Assembly: GCA_965644295.1 (NCBI GenBank) | Contig: CBFFRP010000373.1 | Location: forward strand, 248,001-312,000 | Length of the DNA stretch: 64,000 nt | DNA from: Paraphysomonas bandaiensis | Lineage: Eukaryota; Chrysophyceae | Direction of reading: 5' to 3' | Shown here: one piece after another, positions 26,363 to 36,193 of the stretch | How the letters are laid out: every line of letters starts with the position of its first letter | Numbering within the stretch: the stretch's first letter is position 1 | Position numbers and translations under genes: made by a program | The notes under the pieces: model-generated | The model's input: only the letters and a program-made list of their open reading frames with translations | Told to the model about the DNA's origin: nothing | The model's database searches: none

Positions 26363-29300
26363 TTACAAGAGTATATCAGGAAAACTCTTGCAAAACTCCG
26401 AATCAACAAGCACCATGGTAGACGGATTGAAGTCGAAGCATAGTCCATAGCAGTAAACATCATAGGCACTCCATTCATAGGTATTGTCGAAGAGTGGGCA
26501 GTATAAATCGATGCGTAGACGGCGTTTGCCTGCCCATCGTTTATAACGGCATAATACTACATAATTTGTGACATAGCAATCCGGTAATGATAATGCGTCG
26601 TAGAAGTCTGCTCCCCAAGCTCGTAGGTTGATGTACACCTCTTGGCCTGGTTGAACTCCATCAATCTGCTGTTTCCGCATTCGTAGTCGTTGTTCTTTAG
26701 CTTCCTTAGCAGAAAATAAAAGCGGAAATAACGCAGGAACGTCTTTACAATACTGCTGAAAAGCCCGTGCTGTTGCAAGATCGGAATTGTATGGAATCCA
26801 CACTTGTGAATCATCGCTAAATAATACGAGAAAATCCATAGTAGATCTCTTTTCAGGATCTCCCCGATAAGCCACAATCTTTCGCACTTCATACTGGTTA
26901 TAGTCTACTAAAGCAATGCGGAATGCCTCATCATGGGTACCAAAAAATGGTTTAAGCCAAGACATATGAAAGACTACCTCAAATCGCATTACAATATGTG
27001 TACAGGTGATATCTGCTTTGTACGTAGAGACAACCTCGTATGGACCTTTAAATCTAGGATATAGTTTTGACGGTTTAAATTTCGAAGAATTAGGATGCAA
27101 TAAAACAAGCTGTCCTGGTTGATATTCCGTAAGTGTCTCCGGAGGTGTTTTGGATTTTCTCTTTGCTTGGATCTTGCGTTGAACATCACATGCAATCTCA
27201 CGTATAGTTCTCAAATTCTGATTTATAAGAGATAAATACTCCGTAGTATCAACCGAATCTGACACAGCATCTGACAATTTGAAATAAGGTTTGTCTATTG
27301 TACCAAATGTAAACTCAAAAGGTGACAATCCCGTTTCGCTACTTATTTCATCATTCAGTATGAACTGGATTACCATATAGCACTCCGGCTCTCCCCAGCA
27401 ATCTTGCAACCTTTCATCATGTACAAGAGCACTTAGAAATCGTAATGTCTCTCTATGAGTTCTCTCCACCATGTTGGACTCATGTCTATCTGTCAAAGAC
27501 ATTCTAAAGCGCACACCAAACCATTTCAACAATAACTGAACAACCTCTGCTGTAATATTCGAACCTGGGTCTGAAATTAACACTTCCGATATTCCGTACG
27601 TCACGAAATAAGAAAACAACGCTCGCGCTACTCCAACCGCCGTGTAATCAGTTGCTGGATACAGACCAACCAAACGCGATGGCAATTGCTTTACAACATG
27701 GATACAACAATGCCCTTTCTTGTCAGGAGGAGACACAGAGAGTGTGTCAAATCCTACGTAATGTCTACAATGCTCGGAGTCTAAAGCTCTGATAGGTGCC
27801 TGCAAGGAAGCACTCATTCCCGCATTAAATTTCTGACAAATGGGACACCGATCTATGAAATCTTGTATCACCTCTGTGGTTAACTTGTGACCTGGAAATA
27901 CCTTACTCAGCTTTAACCATGTTCGTTTAACTCCATGGTGACCTATCCGACCATTGTGTACTAAGTCGAACGCCTCTTTGGGTGAACTAGGTTTTATACC
28001 TTGAGCCGCTAGTTCATCTAAAGCTGCAAGTATCTCAGCTGGAAACGCTGCATAACAAGCTACATCGTCGGTTTCTGAACTCCATTCCCCTACTTGGTTA
28101 AGCTCAATAAGCTGATCATCTGGTAGTAAGTCCGTATTTTCAAACATAACTACTTCACCACATGCGACACTTTCTTCTGGAAAACATTCCATACAAACAG
28201 ACAATAACATAACATGAGCCACAGCCGATTCCTGATCCTTACGAGATAACCAATCAGCAAATCTATTTAACTTTCCCTTGAAGTGAAGCAAGTCGAAATT
28301 GAAATTCTGTATAAACATCCGCATGCGTACTATTCTGTCAACAACCGAAACTTCCATCCATTTAAGATTGGCGTGATCCGTCATGATCGTGAACTTTTTA
28401 CCTCTCAAATAATACGACAAGGCATATACACAAAAGAATATTCCAAAACACTCCTTGTCAATAGTGGACCACTTCAATGTTGGTTCCGAAAATTTCTTCG
28501 ACACCATTGCAATTACTTGATAGAATTCTTGACCATTGGCATCAATGAAAATTTGTAATAACACACCTCCACATGCATAAAACGAAGCATCTGTCATCAA
28601 GATCCATCTTAAAGAATAGTCGGGATGATACAGAGTAAGAGATTTTAGAATCGCCTCTTTAAATCTACTAAATTCCTCCCTGTAATTTACTTTCCAACAA
28701 TTCTCATTCCAGTCAAAATTCTTCTTCGTCATGTCATGTAACTTATGAGTAAGGTCACTATATAACGGAATAAAAGGTTTAAAATATATTGCCGCTCCAA
28801 GAAATCTCTGCATTTGTTTTGTCTTGTTTTTCCCTTCTGGAAATTCAATTGCAGTTACTGATAATTTTCGGGCCTCAGTTAATTGGTAAGTGTTGTCCTT
28901 GCAAAGATAGCCAAAAAATTCCACTGATGAATAGCCAAATTTGCTTTTCGACAATTTCAACACGACATTATAATAAGTACATTTTTTAATGACCTTCTTG
29001 AATTTCTCAATAGCATCCTGATAATCATACGCTAACACCAGTAAGTTGTCAAATATCACCACCATCCACTCTGAGAATTCGTTGAAAATATCAGACACTA
29101 CATGCATCAAAACTCCACTTGCCGGAGAAACTCCCTCTGGCATAAACTTTGGTTCGAACTGACCCCATGGAGTTTGAACTGACAACAGTGCTGAAACTGA
29201 TTCATGAAGTCTAATACCATGGAAAGCATTACATATGTCTAAATCAATAAACACCTTATACCCAGCTGCTTTATGTAATTCTTTTATAACATCTGGTATG

Positions 29301-30307
29301 GGATAATGCGGACTTTCAATTTCTAAATTAACACGCCTGTAATCACCACATATTCGAATAAAAGGTTTCGTAGCCTTGGGTGCTACTACTATTGGTGATG
29401 CATAAGGACTCGTACTGGGACGATAAAAGTATCCACACATCCTATTGAACTCCTCCTTAGTACGTTCATATAACATAGGTGGTATCCTTCTCATATTCTT
29501 TGGTTTAATTCTATCAGGAATAGTACTTTTCACCTTTAATTTTAACTCAGGAACATGCTGAATTCCAGTCCACTCTCTAGGAACAAAGACGTCAACTGCA
29601 TCCTCTCTCAAAACTCTTAATATATCAGTTTGTTGAGCGAAATCAGGATGTACTTTTGATTCTAGTTCACTAAAATATTTCTCCCTAGCCTCATCCACTG
29701 ACTGTTCCAAAAAAGTCACTAAACTTCCAAAACTACATGGTTCGGGAATCATATCATCTTCCTCTGACTGTTCCGGAATTGGATTTTCCCAAGGATCACA
29801 CACTGGTCCTGACGACATATATCTCCTAAGTTCGTCAATGTCTTCACCAATATTGGCAAGAACTTCTATCTCATTTAAATTAACTGATTGCCCCGCACTC
29901 AGTGATGCTTTCTTAATCATATTCATAAATAACTCGGAAAAATGCTCACAGATTGCCGGTAATCCTATAATAATATCCTTTGCCAAACCGTCCAAAACAT
30001 ACAGTGAAAGTTGTGCTTTGTAGGTCTTACCCTCATCTTCAAAAGCAATTGTAACAGGAATATATCCTTTAAGTTCAATCTGATGTCCGTCTGCTACTTT
30101 AACCCTCAACTTTTTATGTACCATATCTTTTAACAATTTGTCCCCACACTTCTTAACAAAATTTGATGAAATAAAATTATCCGAAGATGATCCGGAATCA
30201 AATAAAACCATTTCCACATTAATCTTATCACCACAATTATTTATTATCATTCCTTGCCTATGTACGGCATTGCGAAATCTGCTGGAAGTATCATTGTAAT
30301 CTCGCAT
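26363..30307 (-). CDS. Gypsy Pol polyprotein (PR-RT-RH-IN-chromodomain-like)
   Basis: 1314 residues from the first Met. Aspartic protease near residue 37 (LFDSGSSSDNF). RT spans about 290-470, with FIDLDICNAF near 352 and VIFDNLLVLA near 420 in the place of the YxDD box, so the second Asp is Asn. RNase H Asp is near 572 (MTDASFYACGG) and 642 (MTDHANLKWM). Integrase has an HHCC finger (HNGRIGHHG...CPICQKF, 788-825) and the D, D, E core at GFDTL (854), SDPGSN (912) and MVERTH (948). A chromodomain-like stretch (EVRKIVAYRGDPEK to VWIP, about 1137-1180) places it near chromoviruses. A further ~130 residues after it match no domain I know. The frame is the same as gag's, separated by one TGA, so expression by readthrough is likely. 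Confidence 0.92.
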   Translation of the reverse strand: MRDYNDTSSRFRNAVHRQGMIINNCGDKINVEMVLFDSGSSSDNFISSNFVKKCGDKLLKDMVHKKLRVKVADGHQIELKGYIPVTIAFEDEGKTYKAQLSLYVLDGLAKDIIIGLPAICEHFSELFMNMIKKASLSAGQSVNLNEIEVLANIGEDIDELRRYMSSGPVCDPWENPIPEQSEEDDMIPEPCSFGSLVTFLEQSVDEAREKYFSELESKVHPDFAQQTDILRVLREDAVDVFVPREWTGIQHVPELKLKVKSTIPDRIKPKNMRRIPPMLYERTKEEFNRMCGYFYRPSTSPYASPIVVAPKATKPFIRICGDYRRVNLEIESPHYPIPDVIKELHKAAGYKVFIDLDICNAFHGIRLHESVSALLSVQTPWGQFEPKFMPEGVSPASGVLMHVVSDIFNEFSEWMVVIFDNLLVLAYDYQDAIEKFKKVIKKCTYYNVVLKLSKSKFGYSSVEFFGYLCKDNTYQLTEARKLSVTAIEFPEGKNKTKQMQRFLGAAIYFKPFIPLYSDLTHKLHDMTKKNFDWNENCWKVNYREEFSRFKEAILKSLTLYHPDYSLRWILMTDASFYACGGVLLQIFIDANGQEFYQVIAMVSKKFSEPTLKWSTIDKECFGIFFCVYALSYYLRGKKFTIMTDHANLKWMEVSVVDRIVRMRMFIQNFNFDLLHFKGKLNRFADWLSRKDQESAVAHVMLLSVCMECFPEESVACGEVVMFENTDLLPDDQLIELNQVGEWSSETDDVACYAAFPAEILAALDELAAQGIKPSSPKEAFDLVHNGRIGHHGVKRTWLKLSKVFPGHKLTTEVIQDFIDRCPICQKFNAGMSASLQAPIRALDSEHCRHYVGFDTLSVSPPDKKGHCCIHVVKQLPSRLVGLYPATDYTAVGVARALFSYFVTYGISEVLISDPGSNITAEVVQLLLKWFGVRFRMSLTDRHESNMVERTHRETLRFLSALVHDERLQDCWGEPECYMVIQFILNDEISSETGLSPFEFTFGTIDKPYFKLSDAVSDSVDTTEYLSLINQNLRTIREIACDVQRKIQAKRKSKTPPETLTEYQPGQLVLLHPNSSKFKPSKLYPRFKGPYEVVSTYKADITCTHIVMRFEVVFHMSWLKPFFGTHDEAFRIALVDYNQYEVRKIVAYRGDPEKRSTMDFLVLFSDDSQVWIPYNSDLATARAFQQYCKDVPALFPLLFSAKEAKEQRLRMRKQQIDGVQPGQEVYINLRAWGADFYDALSLPDCYVTNYVVLCRYKRWAGKRRLRIDLYCPLFDNTYEWSAYDVYCYGLCFDFNPSTMVLVDSEFCKSFPDILL

Positions 30308-30328
30308 AGCCGCTATCAGTGATTGTGC

Positions 30329-31903
30329 TCAAAGGTCATCCAAAGGATTGTCATCCCCTTGTTGAACCTCTTCAACATCAGGTTGATCTCTGGTAAGAAT
30401 ACGTACATCACCAGGACGCTTTCTATCCCCAGGATATCTTTTCAATTGAGCTGGAGAATTACTGTATCGACGTTGAGGTGGTGCATTAATACTTGGTTTG
30501 GGCATTACTGTTAACCCCACTCTTTCAGTCATCTTCTTAAGAGCTTCAGTCAAAACAGCTTTATCATGTGAAAATTTACATGACTTATCTTTGCACCCAC
30601 CATCTTGCGTCAATTCTCTAAAACATGGGGAAGATTTCAATACCTCAGCCGCATACAAATCTTCTTCATGTTTCAGCACGTTTTGCTCCTCATCACTCAC
30701 AGATTCTGAGTCAGAAACTTGTTGCTCAATTTGGTGTAGTCGCTTATCTACAGCAGACGATTTTGTTCGAAAATTAAAACGACTTTTGAATTGATTATAT
30801 TTTAACGACAAATCCCTAGTAATCTTCAACTGCTTAAAGAATTCTTTCAGAAAAGCTTTTACTGAAGGGAAATTTTCCGACCTCATAAGTCTCTTAGTAG
30901 TATCTCTCATACACGCAGGAATAAGACTCATCCACTGTTCCAACGAACCACCTCTCTTAGTCGTTACTAAAGGTATACTCTCATCAAGTTTGTTCATCTT
31001 AGCAGCCTCCTCCAAGAAATCATACCGCTGATTGAACTTCGTTTCCAAAATACAAAGATCCTCATCGACACGACGAAAATCCTCCAACTTGTCCATTGTT
31101 ACTCTGTACGGCAAACACGACTCAAGCAACATCGAATTAAAATCCATCATATCCAAAGGTCTGAACTGATACTTCGCTGCCTCAATAACTCGCGTTACAC
31201 TTGCATCTATGCATTCCAAAGGTTCAGTATAATCATCAGGATATAATTCCATCAACGTAAACCTAATCATTTCCTTAGCCCTGCCTTCCAACAATGTAAA
31301 CACAGAAGGAATTGGTCCATTATCACGACATTTCTCAAACTCAGCAATTCGTTCCAAGAAAACCAAAAACCCATCCAAAGTAATTTCCGACAACCTTATC
31401 TCCAAGTATGAATCGTCTTCTTTGGTCAACGTAACTTTAGCCTTCGGTTGACGATCGATTTCACGAAGTGCTTCCTGAATAGTCTGACGTTTAGGTCTGA
31501 CAGGTGGTCGCTCCTCTTCACTCCTGAGAGCTTGAGTAGCATTCAATACACCCTCACGCACAGCATTCTCTATACGCGTATGCAACAACTCAGGGTCAAT
31601 ATACTGCTGCTCACGTCGCTCAATAGTTGCGGCTACAGGCTGTTCACCATTCCCATGACCATCTGATTTAGACTCTTCAAACGGTATCTCCGAAAGCTGA
31701 TCAGCTTGTATAATTTCTGAATTAGCTCTCGATGACCTTCCAGATCTCCTCTGATTGATCTCCTCAAGACTCCGTTGAACATGCTCATTGAACGCCTGTT
31801 GCTGATGAAAACGCTGCTCCATATACTCACGTTGCTCACGCATATACTGCATCAAGTCTTCCAGAGTAAGCTCTGTCTTCGCATCTCCTTCTGCAGGCTC
31901 CAT
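30329..31903 (-). CDS. Gypsy Gag-like protein with CCCH finger
   Basis: 524 residues. The N-terminal ~60 residues are Gln/Glu-rich and coiled-coil-like (MREQREYMEQRFHQQQ), followed by a long charged retrotransposon-gag-like region (about 160-390) with LPYRVTMDKLEDF. Near residue 434 there is a Cys/His cluster CFRELTQDGGCKDKSCKFSH, which fits a CCCH finger rather than the CCHC knuckle common in gag. The protein would coat the element RNA and form particles. It ends at TGA 30331-30329; after seven sense codons the pol Met follows in the same frame. No damage is seen. Confidence 0.88.
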   Translation of the reverse strand: MEPAEGDAKTELTLEDLMQYMREQREYMEQRFHQQQAFNEHVQRSLEEINQRRSGRSSRANSEIIQADQLSEIPFEESKSDGHGNGEQPVAATIERREQQYIDPELLHTRIENAVREGVLNATQALRSEEERPPVRPKRQTIQEALREIDRQPKAKVTLTKEDDSYLEIRLSEITLDGFLVFLERIAEFEKCRDNGPIPSVFTLLEGRAKEMIRFTLMELYPDDYTEPLECIDASVTRVIEAAKYQFRPLDMMDFNSMLLESCLPYRVTMDKLEDFRRVDEDLCILETKFNQRYDFLEEAAKMNKLDESIPLVTTKRGGSLEQWMSLIPACMRDTTKRLMRSENFPSVKAFLKEFFKQLKITRDLSLKYNQFKSRFNFRTKSSAVDKRLHQIEQQVSDSESVSDEEQNVLKHEEDLYAAEVLKSSPCFRELTQDGGCKDKSCKFSHDKAVLTEALKKMTERVGLTVMPKPSINAPPQRRYSNSPAQLKRYPGDRKRPGDVRILTRDQPDVEEVQQGDDNPLDDL

Positions 31904-31968
31904 GACTCTTAGAACAGTTCAAAGGGCTCAATAACAGAATGAATGTTCTTATCAACTAGTAATATTAC

Positions 31969-32430
31969 TGTAGTTGTTCTTAAGAACAACGTATGCTCAA
32001 GCAAAAACAACACTGATCTACAACGTTTTAAAAAGATTTTAAGTGCACGCCAGCGGGCTGCTACACTGTTGAACTCACCAGCGGGTGATGTTCCTCAACT
32101 CAGACGCAAACCGCGAAAGAATTTAAATAAATCGTTATTTAAAACGTGTAATAGAAAAGTGAGTAACACTGCTATACAACTCTACAGTAACACACACATA
32201 CAACATCATGTTCAGCATTTCACTTCAGCACACAACACACCAGATCAGAAGTATTTTATCCGGTACGTATCTACAGCTTCAACACTCCGTGTATACACTG
32301 AAAGAGTAGAAACTGAAAAGTGTAACTGAAACTGAAAATACAAAAACACTCTGTACGTGTTAGAGAGTACAACAGAAGAGTAACATATCATACTACTACC
32401 AACGCAGAAAATAACCAGTACTGCGTTACA
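31969..32430 (-). repeat. Gypsy LTR (5' LTR in element orientation)
   Basis: 462 bp and apparently identical to 25668-26129. The sequence that follows it in element orientation (GTAATATTACTAGTTGATAA) does not start TGG, so the priming mechanism is not evident. Confidence 0.93.
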
Positions 32431-32831
32431 AAAGATCGTTTATACTCTACAGAACGATCACCCAATTGAGCCTGCAGCAGGAGAAAACTCAGATGACGAG
32501 GACTACCAGTATCGACTCGAACAGTATCAGGATGCGAAACGATATTATGATGAAGGTAATAACTACCTATGGTCAGTCATTTCAAGCTCTATCATTGGTC
32601 AGAATGAAGAGGCTGAAGGGATTTTGGAGAACGTCCCCGATGGAGACGGTAAAACCGCCTGGACGGACTTGCTCAACCACTTCAAAGAAAAAACGACTAA
32701 CGATGTAATCACCGATCTGATTGGCCAGTTTCAGAGCATAAAAATCAAAAAAGGTCAGTCGATAATCAACTTTCTTGACGCTGTCGAAAAGCTCCGAAAC
32801 AAGCTGATTAATTATGGTCATCGGATAAGTG
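32431..32831 (+). pseudogene. Copia gag, middle fragment
   Basis: Resumes copia gag after the gypsy element: the DDEDYQYRLEQYQDAKRYY and TDLIGQFQSIKIKKGQSII segments are typical of UBN2-type gag. It is cut at 32831 by the antisense solo LTR. Confidence 0.8.
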
Positions 32832-33259
32832 TGTCACGCAGTACTGGTTACTTATACTGCGTTATTAGTAGTATGATATGTTACTCTTCTGTTGTACTCT
32901 CTAACACGTACAGAGTGTTTTAGTATTTTCAGTTTTCAGTTTTATTTTCAGTTTCTACTCTCAGAGTGTTGAAGCTGTACATACATACCGGATGAAATAC
33001 TTTTAATCGGGTGTGTTGTGTGTTGAAGTGAAATGCTGAACATGATGTATGTGTATGTGTGTGTTACACTGTAGAGAGGTATAGCTGTGTTACTCATTCT
33101 TTTCTATATAACGTTTTAATAACGATTCAATTAAGCTCATTCGCGGTTTGCGTGTGTGTGGAGGAGTTCTACCCGCTGGTAGACTTAACAGTGTAGCAGC
33201 CCGCTGGCGTGCACTCTAAATCTGTTAAAACGTTTTTAGAGAGAGCTTTCTGTCATTCA
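32832..33259 (+). repeat. Solo gypsy LTR, opposite orientation, diverged
   Basis: Starts TGTCACGCAGTACTGGTTA and runs as the reverse complement of the 462-bp gypsy LTR along its whole length, with many substitutions and short gaps. No internal gypsy sequence adjoins it, so it is a solo LTR left by recombination, or an LTR-only relict. The flanks share only GTG. Confidence 0.85.
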
Positions 33260-33758
33260 CGTGTTTCTAGTTCTCAGAAACATCACAAGTGACCAAGATC
33301 TTATATCACGCATTCGACAAGGCCTGGTATCCAAAGAAAATATGACGTATCGTGAACTGGCGATCAACCTGCAGATGCACCCTATCGATGACTACAAAAC
33401 ACTCATACGCAGACTACGCGGATTAGGAAGCTCGTCTGTTGGAATGCTCTTGTCAAGCAACGAAGAATCAAAAACCGACAGTATTCAGCTTGCAGCTTCA
33501 AAACCCCCATTTTCCCGAAATAAAGTGAATTCTAAACGCAAAAAGGGGACATCTTTCAGAAACCGTTCCAATAAACCGAAACATGACAAGAGAGCTGACA
33601 AAGACATTAAGTGCTTCCGATGCGATGGAAAAGGACACATCGCTTCAGAATGCAAACACTCCTGGGAAAGGATCCAACAAATGAAGAGTTCCTCCGGAAA
33701 CAAATCAACCAGTAGGAAATTCAAAAAAGTTAGATTCCAGATCCACCAGAGCACTGAA
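33260..33758 (+). pseudogene. Copia gag, 3' fragment with zinc knuckle
   Basis: Contains SDQDLISRIRQGLVSKENMT and a CCHC knuckle CFRCDGKGHIASEC, the end of copia gag. It is interrupted after codon GAA (33756-33758) by the DNA transposon and continues in frame at 39329. Confidence 0.87.
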
Positions 33759-35596
33759 AGCTGTTTTCTAGAACTCAATGGTGCCTCCTCTTCACAACTG
33801 CTGCTGGAGTGCCCATCATCAATGCATACAGGCAACTCCTCAGAGCTCTCCATCTCTTTCATCCGACGACTCTTTCTTAAAGTAGACTTAGAATTAGTCA
33901 GGTCATGCACTACAGAAGCTGAAACTTGATATTTTTTTCCAGGACTAGGAACGTCGGTAGCAGCAACAGCAGTAGCTGGAAGCTTACTTGCTTTGTCCCG
34001 CTTTAGTGTCTCAATTTCCCGCTTCATAGACTGCACCAGATTCCTCATTTCATCAATCTGGGCTTGCTTATCCTCCTCTTCTTCCTCCTCCTCTTCTTCC
34101 TCCTCCTCTTCTTCTTCCTCCTCCTCTTCCTCCTCTTCCCCCTCCTCCTCCTTATTAGCTTTCATAATACTGGCGTATCTGGACTTGCACTGGCGCCGAT
34201 TAGCTTTACCAAACTTCTTTTCAACATCTACCCAAGATATCCCCCCTCCACGAGCTGAACCGGTATATCTCTTTACTAGAACAATAAGTCTTTTATCGAG
34301 CTCATCGGTCCAGAGAACACAAGCAGCTCTCTTAGTAGCAGTCCCTGTAGATGCTTTCTTGTTGCCAGCACTTCGTGGATTAGGAGTTATCGGCGGAGAA
34401 GAAATAGTAGATACATCGCACTCACTGTCCGCCTTCTCATTGTCTACGGCATTCATCGCGGTCTGCGATGCTCGTATAGCAATTCTCGTAGACCGAAGTG
34501 CCCCAGTCTCATCAGACACACGACCGCCCGCGGCAACACCAGACAAGTCGACCACACTGGCTGCTCGCTTTGCTTTCTCTTCGAGATTTCCTCGTCGATC
34601 GCGGGCTTTCTGTGGATTTTTACAATTCAAAGAAAGTCCACGACTAGGATTGTACTCCCAGCGATTGACTTGTATGTACTGCTGATACTGTTGAGATACG
34701 AAGTCTTCGTCGAGCTTGAAGTTGTCCTCTAAAAAGCTCTCCAAGCAATGTTTCTGTAGCCACTTCAACCCATGACGGATAAGATGAAACGAATTCGTGT
34801 CTACATCAAATAGTTGAATGTCTACCCTGGGTCGGTTGCAACGCGTGTGCCAGATCTCCCACAGTACCAGACGATGTGACAAGTTAATGTCTGTCTCAGC
34901 ATCAGTACTTAATTCCGTATCACCATCAGGAAGAGTGCGCTTTAGGGTACAGTGACAGATCCAACCCACATTGCTCCTTCGGTCTACCACTGCATGCGCA
35001 TGGCTGTATCCATAGAGAAGTTTAGTAGGGTTCGGAAACAACTCAAAATATTTCTTCCTGTTTCCGGTGATATTGTCCTGATGGTTGACCACGGGCACAA
35101 AAACTTGTTCAACTCCATTGACTTCGATGTCTAAACGAGCTCCCGCTTCCTTTGGAAATGGTGTGTCCAAAACATTACTTAGTATAGCACCCACTGTGTG
35201 CCCAATTCTGTGTCCACTATCCAGCAGCTGCTCACCGCTGTTCTCCTCCTCTTCTTCGTTTTCACTCCACACCTCTTCCTCCTCGGTACCAGCAGAATGC
35301 AAAGCAACCGGCTGTGTATGGTCTTGAAAATTAATGGAAGGAGTGGGAGAGCAGGGGGGATTGTAAGCCACATCTTCTTCTGGACCTGCAGGAGGTGTAT
35401 GCTCAGGTCTCATACATTGCGCGCAGAGCTGGGCATAGCGATAGTCTGATCCATATTGGTCTTGTGGAAACTCTTTACCACAACCGCCAACTCCACTACA
35501 AACTACCATCGTGACTGAGGGAGTAGTCAAAGGATCAGCTGCGTCGTCAGATCGGTCCTCATCATCTGATATACACGCAAATCCCATTAAATACAA
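33759..35596 (-). CDS. Transposon-borne SANT/Myb-like DNA-binding protein
   Basis: Starts at 35596; about 612 residues lie within the element, and the open frame then runs by chance into antisense copia sequence to 33485. Near the N-terminus is a Cys pattern (CSGVGGCG, then LCAQC) that may bind zinc. The middle (~125-330) is a globular region with no known match. A SANT/Myb-like helix set follows (VLWTDELDKRLIVLVKRY, then RRQCKSRYASIMK, ~425-480), then a run of about 25 Glu and a coiled-coil stretch (QIDEMRNLVQSMKREIETLK). PIF/Harbinger elements also pair a Myb-like protein with a transposase, so a role in binding the transposon ends or entering the nucleus is inferred. The C-terminus may be lost with the left end. 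Confidence 0.75.
34071..34150. repeat. GAG/GAA trinucleotide tract
   Basis: A pure TCC/TTC run on the plus strand that encodes the poly-Glu stretch of the SANT/Myb-like protein. Confidence 0.85.
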
Positions 35597-35640
35597 TTAA
35601 GCGTGAGTTTTTGACAGGTAACACCTGACAAATCACTGTA

Positions 35641-36193
35641 ATGGGTGGTATCTTGGAGCAGCTGCTGGAATTGTTCTGCCTGTTTGTCATTGCTGGACTC
35701 AATCATAACCACAGTTGGGTTTACTTTTGCACACAACAGTTGTATGTTAACAATATTTCAAATTACAGTGACATTGATGACATTGCTCACAGGATGCGTG
35801 TTTTTGCTCGTTGGAATGCACCTATCAAAAAAACATATGCAATCTCCTGCAGAAATTCAAAATACCGAGTGTGGGTGTATGTGGGTATCATCATGGATGA
35901 CCATCGTATACCAATGTATGTATATATAATAACAATGACAACTCCACAACAATATAGCATTGCCATTACATTACTGGCATGCTTTATGCATCTATTCCTA
36001 CCTCATGTCGATAGTGTATTCTAGCAGCAGTTCGACAGCAGATGTCTTTCCTCGACAAGGTTAGTTTGCTGGTACTGTGTATTCATCTGTGTGTTCATGC
36101 ATTACCAACCCACATTCTATGTGTGCATGTGTCTGATCAACACTGTGCTCATTGATGTAAGTTGAATGATACGTGTGAGTCGCTGGGGGCACA
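35641..36193 (+). other. Possible 5' exon region of the transposase gene
   Basis: A frame from ATG 35641 starts MGGILEQLLELFCLFVIAGL, and a GT-AG pair (about 36055 to 36192) could join later sequence. I cannot fix the exon structure. It contains the start-to-start spacer (35597-35640), likely a shared promoter of the two transposon genes. Confidence 0.35.

Larger units (their letters stand above)
25668..32430 (-). mobile_element. Intact Ty3/gypsy LTR retrotransposon, probably a recent insertion
   Basis: A 6763-bp element lying antisense in the copia gag. Its 462-bp LTRs (25668-26129 and 31969-32430) start TGTAG and end TTACA on the plus strand and look identical by eye; AAAG flanks it at 25664-25667 and 32431-32434. 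On the minus strand it encodes gag (31903-30329) and pol (30307-26363) without internal damage. A purine-rich tract lies next to the downstream LTR. Identical LTRs, full frames and a solo LTR nearby indicate a family that was active recently and also earlier. Confidence 0.93.

Noticed and set aside
25668-32430. Two identical ~118-residue frames at the start and end of this region as a duplicated gene
   Set aside because: They are readings of the two gypsy LTRs.
33993-34685. Ser-rich plus-strand frame of 230 codons
   Set aside because: Shadow of the poly-Glu SANT/Myb-like gene on the other strand.
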